DNA of 64,000 nt from Candidatus Anammoxibacter sp. (lineage in GTDB: Bacteria > Planctomycetota > Brocadiia > Brocadiales > Anammoxibacteraceae): positions 372,001 to 436,000 of the forward strand of contig JAIQZO010000024.1 of NCBI GenBank assembly GCA_021777055.1, written 5' to 3'. The notes under the pieces are model-generated. The model had not been told where the DNA came from. It saw only the letters and a list, made by a program, of their open reading frames with translations, and did no database searches. A program made the position numbers and the translations under genes. Positions 40,848 through 50,975 of this stretch are shown here, in pieces (the stretch's first letter is position 1; every line of letters begins with the position of its first letter).

Positions 40848-43508
40848 TCAAAGTGTCAGTTTAAAAAGATTCAACAATTGATTATTGTCCATTTCTGTTA
40901 TCCATGACTCATTTGTTGTTTCAACAATATCTTTTGATAGCTTTGATTTTTCTTCCAGCATCTTGTCTATCTTCTCTTCTATAGTTCCCCTTGTTAAAAA
41001 CTTGTGTACCATAACATTCTTTTTTTGCCCTATACGAAACGCGCGATCAGTTGCCTGATTTTCCACTGCAGGGTTCCACCACCGATCAAAGTGTATAACA
41101 TGGTTTGCCGCTGTAAGATTTAACCCCACTCCACCGGCTTTTAGTGATAATACAATAAATGGGATATAGTCAAAACTTTGGAATTGATCAACAATTTTCT
41201 TTCTCTTGCCAACTGCAGTGCTTCCATGCAATATTAAACCTTCTCTGCCAAATACATTAGCAAGAAATCCTGCAATGTGTTTTGTTATCTCTTTAAATTG
41301 TGTAAAGACTATAACTTTCTCTCTCTTCTCTACAATTGTTTCACAGATTTCCCTGAGCCTCGCAAACTTTCCGCTCTCACTTTCATCGTACTCACCAGAT
41401 CCAAGGAACTGGTCTGGATGGTTGCACAACTGTTTGAACTTTATTATAGAGGATAAGACCAGTCCCTTTCTCTGGATTCCTTCTGAGTCTTTTAACGTTT
41501 GATTTAACCATTCCACGTAATTTTCGTATAAGAGTATCTGTTTTTTACTTAAATGGGAGTATGTTTTAACCTCGATTTTGTCTGGAAGATCTGAAATTAC
41601 AGTTTTGTCTGTCTTTAAACGCCGCAAAATGTACGGGTTCACGAGCTTTCTTAACCTGGCATTCCCATCCGGATGCTCTTTCAGCCCCTTTGAAAAATCA
41701 GAGAACTCTTTTGGTGTTCCTAATAAGCCGGGATTCAGAAAATCAAAGATTGACCATAGATCTGATAACTTATTCTCCACCGGAGTACCTGTCATCACAA
41801 TCTTGTTAAAGACCTTAAACCTTTTAACTGCCTTTGTCTGTTTTGTTCCGGGATTTTTTATTGCCTGGGCTTCATCAAGAATAACGTAATTCCAAGAATG
41901 CCCCTCTAACCATTTATACCTCTGCGCCAAAGCATACGTTGTAATTATAAGATCAAAACCATTCAGCTTTTTCTTATCCATGGCAACAACTTTTTTATCA
42001 GGCTGAGCTTCAGGGTGCGCAATATAGTATTGCAGATCGGGGTAAAAGCGATTTATTTCATCTGACCAGTTCGCTATGAGTGATGCCGGTATAATCAATA
42101 AGCTTGCATTGCGCTCTTTTTCTAGATTCAGTACATTCAGGAACGCCAGCAATTGAATTGTCTTGCCCAGCCCCATGTCATCAGCCAAGCATGCTCCTAG
42201 TTGGAGGGAGTGGAGAAACGTTAACCAATTCAACCCCTTTTGCTGATAATCCCTAAGCTTTGCCTTAAAACAGTTGTCTGGCTTTACCGACTTTATCATG
42301 TCCGGATTACGCAATTTCGTAAAAACGGATTCAAACCATTTTCCGTTTGATATAAATATCTCTCTATTTTCTTCTTTTAAGTTTAATGCTTTTGCGGGGT
42401 TTAGCTGTAATCGCATGGCATCACGTAATGAAAGCCCCTCATCACCCACCATCTTCAACGCCTTTTCATAAACATCAAGTGTCTGTTTCAGCTTGTCCGG
42501 ATCCAGAGTCACCCATTTATTCTTAATAAATACAAGCCCTTCAGACTCCTGCAAAAGTTTTCTTGCTTCAGTTACGGATATAGTATCACTTCCTATTAAA
42601 AGCTGAGGATGAAAATCCAAGAGTGAGTCCATACCCACAAATGCAGGTGGTTTCTCCCCAATGTTTATATTGAAAGAGACTACAGATGAACGGGCTTTCC
42701 ACCAATTTGGTATGCGACATAATATCCCTGAGTTTTCGTAAAGTGGTGTCTCTTTCAGAAATGTATAAGCCTCACTAGTTGTCCAGGCAAGGGGATGAAA
42801 AAGTTCGCCACTATCAAGCAGTTCTTGAATCAATGAACTCTTTTTCGCCGCCAGGCTAACTGTTGTAAGGAGTTCGAGCAATTTATCACTATCCTCACCG
42901 TACTCCTGCAATGCCGCCTTCAGGGGGAGGTGTTTAGATTCACCACTCTTATTTAATTTTGTTGAATATGTAGCCAGAAATGCAAAAGGCAAATCGCTGT
43001 TCCTATTTTCCACCAGGTGAAAAAACACCCTGCCAACCAGATGTATGTTTGGACTAAATGTCTTTATGAAATCTTCAACTGTACCTTGATATGATTTAAT
43101 TTCCTTAGAAAATGACTCTTTGAGGTTCTGCCATAACATTAACATTAAGTCGATGTTAAGGTATTCAGCTCCAGTCATTATTGGGGCGCTATCCAGTAAT
43201 TCATATAATTCTTCATCTTCCGGTAACGGATCAGCTTTGTGGCGGATAGTTTCTAAATCAGGCGTTAAGCTTAATTTTGTAACAAACAATCCAGCAAAAT
43301 CGCGCCAATAATTCATCGAAACAGAGAGATTAACGGATTTATCACTAAATCCCAGAAACAAAAGAGAGGAGATTGGATCGGAATGGAAGCGTTTGTACAC
43401 CTCTTCCTGCAAACGATGTTGGCTTTTGGTTACCGGTTCATAGGTTTCTAACCATTCCATTTGTAATGAACCGTCTGCCATAACTACGACGCTGAGTTCT
43501 TTTTCCAT
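40848..43508 (-). CDS. SWI2/SNF2-family DEAD-like helicase
   Basis: The 886 residues divide into an N-terminal helical half of about 400 residues and a C-terminal Snf2 motor. Motor motifs: LADDMGLGKTIQLLAFL (I), DEAQ (II), MTGTPVENKLSDLWSIFDF (III), and in lobe two VFTQFKE, LSLKAGGVGLNLTAANHV (V) and ATDRAFRIGQ (VI). It is an ATP-driven dsDNA translocase of the bacterial RapA-related type. The SWIM protein gene follows 340 bases downstream. Confidence 0.93.
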   Translation of the reverse strand: MEKELSVVVMADGSLQMEWLETYEPVTKSQHRLQEEVYKRFHSDPISSLLFLGFSDKSVNLSVSMNYWRDFAGLFVTKLSLTPDLETIRHKADPLPEDEELYELLDSAPIMTGAEYLNIDLMLMLWQNLKESFSKEIKSYQGTVEDFIKTFSPNIHLVGRVFFHLVENRNSDLPFAFLATYSTKLNKSGESKHLPLKAALQEYGEDSDKLLELLTTVSLAAKKSSLIQELLDSGELFHPLAWTTSEAYTFLKETPLYENSGILCRIPNWWKARSSVVSFNINIGEKPPAFVGMDSLLDFHPQLLIGSDTISVTEARKLLQESEGLVFIKNKWVTLDPDKLKQTLDVYEKALKMVGDEGLSLRDAMRLQLNPAKALNLKEENREIFISNGKWFESVFTKLRNPDMIKSVKPDNCFKAKLRDYQQKGLNWLTFLHSLQLGACLADDMGLGKTIQLLAFLNVLNLEKERNASLLIIPASLIANWSDEINRFYPDLQYYIAHPEAQPDKKVVAMDKKKLNGFDLIITTYALAQRYKWLEGHSWNYVILDEAQAIKNPGTKQTKAVKRFKVFNKIVMTGTPVENKLSDLWSIFDFLNPGLLGTPKEFSDFSKGLKEHPDGNARLRKLVNPYILRRLKTDKTVISDLPDKIEVKTYSHLSKKQILLYENYVEWLNQTLKDSEGIQRKGLVLSSIIKFKQLCNHPDQFLGSGEYDESESGKFARLREICETIVEKREKVIVFTQFKEITKHIAGFLANVFGREGLILHGSTAVGKRKKIVDQFQSFDYIPFIVLSLKAGGVGLNLTAANHVIHFDRWWNPAVENQATDRAFRIGQKKNVMVHKFLTRGTIEEKIDKMLEEKSKLSKDIVETTNESWITEMDNNQLLNLFKLTL

Positions 43509-43775
43509 TATCGTATTAATTTCACATACAAAGCTAATACCTTTTTACGTAAACTATAAAGAGTATCAATTTTCAGATATAGTCGTAGAGAAAACGTCTT
43601 TTCTACAGTCTCTATACTTTCCGAATTTCGATGGGAATATTAATACCGCAAGAAGTTGAGAATGTTGAGTTGTTTGAGAAATGAAGAAGGTAACAATTCC
43701 CTTACTGGAAAGTGCCGTCAATTTTGTCTATTAGTTCTAATGTTTCTCAATAAAATCGGAGCAATATATCTTTTA

Positions 43776-44969
43776 CTAAACCGCATCATGGCGCTTAAGC
43801 CCTTCCGTTCTTACAAATGCAACGATTATGGTCGCTACAAATGCCGCACCGCTTAATGATAGAAACAGGTGTTCAAAACCCAGTGTAATCATTAAACCCG
43901 CCAGGATACCTCCACAGAACGTCCCGAAGTACTGACTCATGTTAAACACACCCAAGGTAGTACCTGTATAATTCTTCGGAGCCAATTTGGAAACTGCTGA
44001 TGGCAAAATGGGTTCAAGGATTGCGATTCCTACATAGTACGTGAAGAATCCGCAAATCAATCTGGTCAAATGGTCTTCAGAGAAAGCAATTATACCTACC
44101 GAAACTGTTATAAAAGCAAATCCAAGGGCCATAAACTGCCTGGCGTATCCTTTGTCTGCCTGTTTGGAACATCCCATCATAACAAACATACCCAAAATAG
44201 TCATGGGAACATATATTTTCCACATGTGTGTCATATGGTAATGCCTTTTTAATACAAGTGGAACGGCAAAGAAGACAGATGTCATGCATATATTCTTTAT
44301 AAAACCCGCAAAGTCTAATCTCCACAATCCGCCCCCCTTAAGTACATCACTCCAATGAGAAAATGCCGGATTAGATATCGTTTTCTGCTTTGACGGATCG
44401 TTGGTAGGTGTTTTCATAAAAATAGATATGTAGGTTATACTTACTAACGACAGAAACAGGCATATCCAGAAAAGATATTTAACATCCCACATTCCCCCAA
44501 CTAAAGGACCTAATATAAGTCCAAGCGTAATAGACATGCCTATGGACATACCTATAAATGCCATAGCAGTATTTCGATACTTTTCGTTTGTCGTATCGGC
44601 AATCCATGCAAGACAAGATGACGCAATTGCGCCGCTGCCCTGCAGAAACCTGGCACACATAAGTATATATATATCGTTGGTAAGCGCGGCAATAATGCTT
44701 CCAACTGCAAACATTACCAGCCCTGTTATTACAACCAGCTTACGTCCATACCGATCCCCCATTATGCCAAACGGGACCTGAAAAAGTGTCTGCGTCAACC
44801 CGTACGCACCTAACGTCATTCCCACAAGGAAAGGTGTTGCTTCGCTCATCCCACTAATATAGATAGAAAAGACCGGGAGTAAAAGTGACAGTCCGAGCAT
44901 ACGAGAACTCAAAACAAGACTCATCCCAAAAATAGATTTCTTCTCAGCTGACGTAAATTTGATTTTCAT
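43776..44969 (-). CDS. Major facilitator superfamily transporter
   Basis: The 397 residues have about twelve hydrophobic helices. The signature between helices two and three is GIMGDRYGRKLVV, typical of 12-helix drug/H+ antiporters; the N-terminal half also has GSGAIASSCLAWIAD. An AGGGGA Shine-Dalgarno precedes the ATG. The substrate cannot be told. It lies after gyrA on the same strand, with a hairpin between. Confidence 0.88.
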   Translation of the reverse strand: MKIKFTSAEKKSIFGMSLVLSSRMLGLSLLLPVFSIYISGMSEATPFLVGMTLGAYGLTQTLFQVPFGIMGDRYGRKLVVITGLVMFAVGSIIAALTNDIYILMCARFLQGSGAIASSCLAWIADTTNEKYRNTAMAFIGMSIGMSITLGLILGPLVGGMWDVKYLFWICLFLSLVSITYISIFMKTPTNDPSKQKTISNPAFSHWSDVLKGGGLWRLDFAGFIKNICMTSVFFAVPLVLKRHYHMTHMWKIYVPMTILGMFVMMGCSKQADKGYARQFMALGFAFITVSVGIIAFSEDHLTRLICGFFTYYVGIAILEPILPSAVSKLAPKNYTGTTLGVFNMSQYFGTFCGGILAGLMITLGFEHLFLSLSGAAFVATIIVAFVRTEGLKRHDAV

Positions 44970-45061
44970 ATTTCCCCTTGAGGCTGCTTTTATTATTAAA
45001 ACATGCGGTTTGTGGTTTTTTGTAGTTTGTAATTAGTGGTTAAAACTGAAGGTTTATTCTT

Positions 45062-45098
45062 AAGGGGAAGTAAAATGGAGCACATCTCACTTCCCCTT
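45062..45098. terminator. Ten-bp perfect hairpin after gyrA
   Basis: AAGGGGAAGT (45062-45071) and ACTTCCCCTT (45089-45098) form a perfect stem with a 17-base loop, 33 bases after the gyrA stop. On the minus strand no U run follows; on the plus strand TTTTAGATTT follows. It probably ends or slows gyrA transcription before the MFS gene. Confidence 0.5.
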
Positions 45099-45130
45099 TT
45101 AGATTTAGAAAACGAAGTATAAACCAAGTT

Positions 45131-47698
45131 TTATTCATCACTTTCCTGCGGATTCTCACCTTCTAACATATCATCTGCCAGGTCTTCTCCCTGGTTTTCA
45201 GTTGCAGTGTTTTCCTGTACATTCTCACCGGCATTCTCTTCTACGTCTTCTGCAACAATCTCTTCATCCTTATCAAAAACAACGTGGGCAACCGATACAA
45301 GTTTATCACCCTCTTTCATATCGATAAGGTTAACACCTTGTGTATTACGGCCAATCGTCCTCATCTGGTTTACAGGTGTTCGGATAATCTTTCCTTCCGA
45401 TGTAATCATAATAAGATCATCCTCATCTTTTACTACCTTAAGTCCTATTACCTTGCCGTTTCGTTCGCTTACTTTTATATTAATAATCCCTGACCCGGCC
45501 CTGGTCTGTATTCTATACTCATCAAATGATGTCCTTTTTCCGAATCCATTTTCACAAACAGTCAAAAGAGTTGCGTCTTTGCCTACAACAACCAGATCAA
45601 CGACACTGTCATCTTTTTGCAGGCGTATACCTTTTACCCCACGAGCAGTCCTACCCATGCTGCGCACACCTTTTTCTTCGAAACGTATGGACTTTCCGGC
45701 TGCAGTACCAAGCATTAGCTCTTGATCCCCTTGTGTAAGTTTCACACCAATGAGCTTTTCCCCCTCCTCAAGTCTCATAGCGATTATCCCGCCCCGTTGA
45801 GGCCGGCTAAATGCTTTTAATGCAACTTTCTTTATTGTCCCCATTTGTGTAGCCATCACTATCTGACGGTCATCAAACTCCCGCATAGGGATCATTGAGG
45901 TTATCTGTTCATTCTCTTTTAATTCAAGAACATTTACAATAGCCCTGCCTTTAGATGTCCTATCCAACTCGGGAACATCATACACCTTTAACCAGTATAT
46001 CCTACCCTGGTCAGTAAAGAACAATATATAATCTAGTGTTGACGCAATGAATATGTGTTCTACAAAATCGCCCTTTCGCAAATCAGCACCAATTACACCT
46101 TTGCCACCTCTATGCTGGCTTCTGTATGAAGATAAAAGTATCCTTTTGATGTATCCTTCATGAGTAATCGTTACGGTAACTTTCTCATCCGTAATAAAGT
46201 CTTCATTTCTAAAGTCTTCAATCGCCCCAACTATTTCAGTACGGCGAATATCTGAAAACTTCTGTTTGATCTCAAACAGGTCTTCCTTGATGATATCAAA
46301 TATCAGATTTTCATTACTCAAAATAGCATTATAGTTTTCAATATCTTCCAAAAGTTTTTTATACTCTTCTTCGATCTTCCCCTGTTCCAAACCTGTTAAT
46401 CTTTGTAGCCGCATCTCCAGAATTGCCTTTGCCTGAATCTCGGTAAATGACAACTCCTTCATTAACTGGATACTGGCATCGGAAACAGTTTTTGAAGATT
46501 TGATTATCCTTATGACTTCATCTATGTTTGCTAGCGCCTTTAAAAGTCCTTCGAGGATGTGGGCCCTTTCTCTGGCCTTTTTTAAGAGAAATTCAGTCCT
46601 TCTCCTGATAACCTCTCTACGATGATCGATATAACAGACAACCATCTGTTTCAGGTTAAGGGTTTGCGGCCTCCCATCAACAATTGCAATTAGGTTAATA
46701 CTGAAACTATCCTGTAATTTCGTATGCTTATAGAGCTTGTTCAGGACAACATCTTCCTCTTCACCCTTTTTAAGTTCTATGACCAACCTGTTACCATCAC
46801 GATCACTCTCATTACGTACTTCAGATATACCGTGAAGCACATCCTCTTTAACCAGTTCTGCTATCCTTTCCAGGATTTTCTCTCTGTTGATCTGGTAAGG
46901 TATCTCAGTTGCGATAATCTGCTTCTTCCCGCTCTTGGTTGTCTCTATATGTATCTTCGCCCTTACAACGACAGTTCCCCTGCCAGTAGTATATCCATCC
47001 CAAATCCCTGATTTCCCGCAAATGGTTGCCCCGGTAGGAAAGTCCGGACCTTTGATTATATCCATCAAATCATTGATAGATATATCTGGCTCTTCAATTA
47101 CTTTAATAATACCATCGCACACCTCTGTTACATTATGAGGAGGTATGCTCGTCGCCATACCAACTGCAATTCCTGTGCTGCCATTACATAAAAGATTTGG
47201 AAACTTACCTGGAAGTACTGTGGGCTCCTGCCTTGTTTCATCGTAATTTGGTTGATAATCTACAGTATTCAGCCCCATGTCTTCCATCAGCTCAACAGTA
47301 ACATCGGTCATCTTGGCTTCCGTATACCTCATGGCAGCAGGAGGATCTCCATCTAACGATCCAAAGTTTCCCTGCCCCAGTACCAGTGTATACCTATAAT
47401 TGAAGTCCTGCCCCATACGAACAAGGGTAGGATATACAACCGTTTCACCATGTGGATGATAGTTTCCTGTAGTATCGCCGCATATCTTGGCACACTTTCT
47501 GAACTTCGCCCTGGGGGTAAGTTTCAGATCATTCATCGCCACAAGGATCCTTCTCTGGGAAGGTTTAAGCCCATCTCGAACGTCCGGCAAAGCCCTACTC
47601 ATAATAACGCTCATAGCGAAAGTGAGATAGGATTCATTCATCTCATTTTCGATGGAAAGCTCTTTTATGTTCTCTTTTATATCTTCTAATTCATCCAT
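45131..47698 (-). CDS. gyrA: DNA gyrase subunit A
   Basis: GyrA cuts and rejoins DNA during negative supercoiling. The 855 residues hold the catalytic Tyr in [10 protein letters not shown] and the GyrA box QHRGGKG in the C-terminal wheel, which separates it from ParC. The quinolone region reads [20 protein letters not shown], with Glu and Thr where E. coli has Asp82 and Ser83. The acidic tail (about 45 residues) is typical. gyrB is not in the window. Confidence 0.96.
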   Translation of the reverse strand: MDELEDIKENIKELSIENEMNESYLTFAMSVIMSRALPDVRDGLKPSQRRILVAMNDLKLTPRAKFRKCAKICGDTTGNYHPHGETVVYPTLVRMGQDFNYRYTLVLGQGNFGSLDGDPPAAMRYTEAKMTDVTVELMEDMGLNTVDYQPNYDETRQEPTVLPGKFPNLLCNGSTGIAVGMATSIPPHNVTEVCDGIIKVIEEPDISINDLMDIIKGPDFPTGATICGKSGIWDGYTTGRGTVVVRAKIHIETTKSGKKQIIATEIPYQINREKILERIAELVKEDVLHGISEVRNESDRDGNRLVIELKKGEEEDVVLNKLYKHTKLQDSFSINLIAIVDGRPQTLNLKQMVVCYIDHRREVIRRRTEFLLKKARERAHILEGLLKALANIDEVIRIIKSSKTVSDASIQLMKELSFTEIQAKAILEMRLQRLTGLEQGKIEEEYKKLLEDIENYNAILSNENLIFDIIKEDLFEIKQKFSDIRRTEIVGAIEDFRNEDFITDEKVTVTITHEGYIKRILLSSYRSQHRGGKGVIGADLRKGDFVEHIFIASTLDYILFFTDQGRIYWLKVYDVPELDRTSKGRAIVNVLELKENEQITSMIPMREFDDRQIVMATQMGTIKKVALKAFSRPQRGGIIAMRLEEGEKLIGVKLTQGDQELMLGTAAGKSIRFEEKGVRSMGRTARGVKGIRLQKDDSVVDLVVVGKDATLLTVCENGFGKRTSFDEYRIQTRAGSGIINIKVSERNGKVIGLKVVKDEDDLIMITSEGKIIRTPVNQMRTIGRNTQGVNLIDMKEGDKLVSVAHVVFDKDEEIVAEDVEENAGENVQENTATENQGEDLADDMLEGENPQESDE

Positions 47699-47880
47699 AT
47701 GTTTGTTGAGTATATTGTTTTCTGTTTTAGTTAATAACCAGAAATTTTATTGTAACTAAACCATAGTATTTACGTAATCTGTGAATTATGGCAAAGGACA
47801 ATTAAAAAGTACCACATTATAACCCATTTAATCTTTAATAATAGAAAAAGATCAATTTATTTTCATCTGTTTTTTTGCTC

Positions 47881-48540
47881 TCAAATGTCAGCTGTATCCA
47901 GAAAAAACGGGTTCTCTATCCGTTCTTTCAAAATGGTAGTAGCCTCACCATGCCCGGGGTACACAACTGTGTTGTCGTTAAGTGTAAATAATCTATTCTT
48001 TATGGAATTTATGAGTGATTCGTGGTCGCCACCTGGAAGGTCTGTACGACCAATTCCGAAATTAAAAAGCGAATCCCCGGAAAAAAGCAATGGAGTTTCT
48101 GCATTCGGTTGGTCATATAGCAAACATATACCACCTTTTGTATGGCCCGGAGTATGGATAACCTTAAACTCTTCGCGGTTAAAAAGTATCACATTGTCAT
48201 GTTGCAACACCTTGTCCGCCGGAGGAGACTGATACCGTTTTCCGCCAAGCAGCGAAAGGTTTAAATATTCGCTGGTCAACATGGGAGCATCGTCGGCATG
48301 GATATATATTTTTATGTCTGGAAATTCCTCTCGTAGCTCTAAATTTGCCCCAATATGGTCTCCGTGTCCATGCGTATTTACCAATATCTCTGGAATCAAA
48401 TTATTTGAATGACAATGGTTTATAATCTCCTCAGGACTTCCGCCCGGATCAACAAGCATTGCCTCTTTTTCGCTTTCTGTTGTGATAATATAACAGCATG
48501 ATTCTAATGCGCCAACAACTATTCTTTTAATATATATCAT
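47881..48540 (-). CDS. Metallo-beta-lactamase-fold hydrolase, glyoxalase II-like
   Basis: The 219 residues carry THGHGDH (H57, H59, D61, H62), HTPGHTKGG, FSGDSLF and YPGHGEAT, the full metal-ligand set of the glyoxalase II type. The role may be hydrolysis of a thioester or persulfide-type substrate, but no extra domain fixes it. It sits between cooS and gyrA on the same strand. Confidence 0.9.
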   Translation of the reverse strand: MIYIKRIVVGALESCCYIITTESEKEAMLVDPGGSPEEIINHCHSNNLIPEILVNTHGHGDHIGANLELREEFPDIKIYIHADDAPMLTSEYLNLSLLGGKRYQSPPADKVLQHDNVILFNREEFKVIHTPGHTKGGICLLYDQPNAETPLLFSGDSLFNFGIGRTDLPGGDHESLINSIKNRLFTLNDNTVVYPGHGEATTILKERIENPFFLDTADI

Positions 48541-48705
48541 TTATAATTAAATTTTTACTATCTGAAAAAAACTTATCACATCTGCAAAATGGTCCATCCC
48601 TAAAGTCAGCGTGGAGCAAATTATACCATTTTCCCATAAAGCACAATAGCAAAAAAAACAGAATCGTGCATATTTTGAGTTGAATATATCAGACTAGCCC
48701 TTATC

Positions 48706-50679
48706 CTATATCCCCAACTCTTTCCTCTTTTTCTGTATGTGTTCAATCATTAATTTTGCCGCTTTTAGAGGGTTTACTTCAATTATTAGCGAGCTGCCGG
48801 TAATATCATCAAGATCCTTTGTCAACATGTTCAAAACGTTTTGGGAACCACTCAACTTTGGCGTAACTCCTATATGGGTTGTAATTCCTAGTGCAATAAC
48901 ACCCATATATATCGCAGCAGCCTTTTCAACTACGTGTTCTGCTGCGCTAGCAACCAATGGAAGTTTGTCTATAGACGTGCCGAGATGATCTGCTATAGCT
49001 GATGCCAGTACTGCACATCTCGAATTGTCAACACACGACCCAAAGTGCAAAACCGGTGGCATTTGACCATTAAGCCCTGCGGTATCACCTATTATTTTCA
49101 AAACTGCTTGCAACGATTCTCCCGCCTCCCCCAACGCACCACCATGCATTAGTCCATGCCTTGCACATGCGGTAGCCGCACACCCCGTTGCTAACACAAG
49201 AATGTTGTTTTTTAAAAGCTCTTTTGCAATAGTTATAAAGCTCATGTCTGTTTGTACTTTTGGTGAAAGGCAACCAGCCAATACAGCAACACCTTGGATA
49301 GAACCATTGGCAACTAGATCAACTAAAGGTTTTAACGGCTTTTCTTTATCCAGTTTTGATAATACGGAAATTAACGTTTCAACTGAAAATCCACCCATTA
49401 TGTCATGTCCTTTTGCATGCGGCAGAAACCCCCTGTCTGGTATGCGTTCCTTATACGCTTGTAACGCCTCGATAACTATCCTTTCCGCCGCATCAGATGC
49501 ATTATCCGGATTCAACTCAATATAAACCTCTTCTTCCATCCTTAATTCCGGCATTGTTGTTATCAGGCGTGTATGCAGTTTCTTTGTAATGGTAGATAAC
49601 GAAGGGTAGACACATTGAACGTCAGCACAAACAACATCTACCAGACCTGTACCCACAACAAGCTCCTGCATGATAGTGCTACCAGTAAGAGGTATACCCA
49701 AACGTCCCAACGCTTCATTTCCTGTACAGCAAACCCCCACAACATTAATTCCGGCAGCACCCATCTCTTTTGCTTTACTTTCCATCTTAACTGCATTATC
49801 AACCACCATCTCCGCAAGCAGAGGTACATGCCCGTGAACAAGAATATTGACCATCTCTTTATCTAAAACATCAATACCGATTTTGCTCTGCTTGGGCGTT
49901 GGCACTCCGAACATGATATCCTGTAACTGAGTAGATATATAAAGTGCCAGTATATCGATTACGCCAAACTTCAAACATGATTTTATCAAACTATCAGGTT
50001 TGCTCATCATTCCCTGTGCGGTACTGTGAAGTCCCTGTACGATGGTTTCTGCCGCACCTTTTTGCGGTACAATACCCGCACTTACCAGTCTATCAATGTT
50101 TCGGGGAACCAATGCAAGTGCAAAGCTCATGGGGCCTTCTTCTGGCCCTAAAAGATCTTCCAGCGCAACCCTGGCAACCATATTTGCAAGTTTTAAATAA
50201 TCTTCCCCTTCGCAGTTAATGTTTAAACCCTTTGCAACATCAACAAGTTTATCTTTGCCTTTAATTGGGAGATCTCCCCCTTCAGAGGCCTTTAACAATG
50301 CCTTTGCCACATGTAAAGCATGCCCAACGTGAGAGCTAACACCCCGTATCACGGTCTGCAAAAACATACCGGCAACCATCCCATCTGCAGTTTTACCACA
50401 GCTACTGCGTTTTGTATTGGGAACCGCAGCCTTCAAATGCAAAGGTATCTCCTCTCCGTCAAGCCGACAGGGGCCCAGGTTACAGTTTCTGCAGCATAAT
50501 CCGTTACTTCCAAATGAACATCTCTCTTTTAAACCAAAGACTCCGGAATCATAAGCATCCTGCACATCCCATAGTGTTTCAACTCCTTGCTGACGTAAGA
50601 AAGCAATGGTTTCCTCAATCTGTTTATCTTCAAAACCTTTAGACCTAAGTCTTTTCTCTTCATTTAGCCATGTTTTCAT
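48706..50679 (-). CDS. cooS: Anaerobic Ni-containing carbon monoxide dehydrogenase catalytic subunit
   Basis: Catalyses CO + H2O to CO2 with two electrons. The 657 residues have D-cluster cysteines C54 and C62 and B-cluster cysteines C63, C66 and C71 in the family spacing. Ligands of the Ni-Fe-S C-cluster follow: the His in ILVHGHVPLLAE, then Cys in GVCCTGNE, VCADVQC, LAGCLSP, ATGCAATACARHG and FGSCVDNSRC. A strong TAGGAGG precedes the ATG. No cooF, cooC or acetyl-CoA synthase gene is next to it, so it appears monofunctional. Confidence 0.95.
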   Translation of the reverse strand: MKTWLNEEKRLRSKGFEDKQIEETIAFLRQQGVETLWDVQDAYDSGVFGLKERCSFGSNGLCCRNCNLGPCRLDGEEIPLHLKAAVPNTKRSSCGKTADGMVAGMFLQTVIRGVSSHVGHALHVAKALLKASEGGDLPIKGKDKLVDVAKGLNINCEGEDYLKLANMVARVALEDLLGPEEGPMSFALALVPRNIDRLVSAGIVPQKGAAETIVQGLHSTAQGMMSKPDSLIKSCLKFGVIDILALYISTQLQDIMFGVPTPKQSKIGIDVLDKEMVNILVHGHVPLLAEMVVDNAVKMESKAKEMGAAGINVVGVCCTGNEALGRLGIPLTGSTIMQELVVGTGLVDVVCADVQCVYPSLSTITKKLHTRLITTMPELRMEEEVYIELNPDNASDAAERIVIEALQAYKERIPDRGFLPHAKGHDIMGGFSVETLISVLSKLDKEKPLKPLVDLVANGSIQGVAVLAGCLSPKVQTDMSFITIAKELLKNNILVLATGCAATACARHGLMHGGALGEAGESLQAVLKIIGDTAGLNGQMPPVLHFGSCVDNSRCAVLASAIADHLGTSIDKLPLVASAAEHVVEKAAAIYMGVIALGITTHIGVTPKLSGSQNVLNMLTKDLDDITGSSLIIEVNPLKAAKLMIEHIQKKRKELGI

Positions 50680-50975
50680 CTATAATCCTCCTAAAAATAA
50701 GTATCTTACAGGTAGGTTACAGGCATGGTAACTATTCTTCGTACGTGCGGCCCCTTCACATAAAATTCAATTAGGAGTCATTTTGAATACGAAATAAAAA
50801 AACCAAACCCGTAGTATGATAATCTTGTATCAAAATTATATCATATTTGCATTCTATTTCAATGCAGGCAAGCATAAAAGATGATGAAAAAGCTTGAAAT
50901 CAAGGAGCAAAAAAGACATAATCATGTAATTTACTTTAACAGATGAAATAGTTGAGACTTTTTAAGAGGGGCAGA

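Noticed and set aside
43509-43775. Possible small gene between the Snf2 and MFS genes
   Set aside because: The only open frame runs into the MFS gene antisense and has no ribosome-binding site.
45207-45725. 172-codon plus-strand frame in gyrA
   Set aside because: It is the antisense shadow of the GyrA C-terminal repeats.
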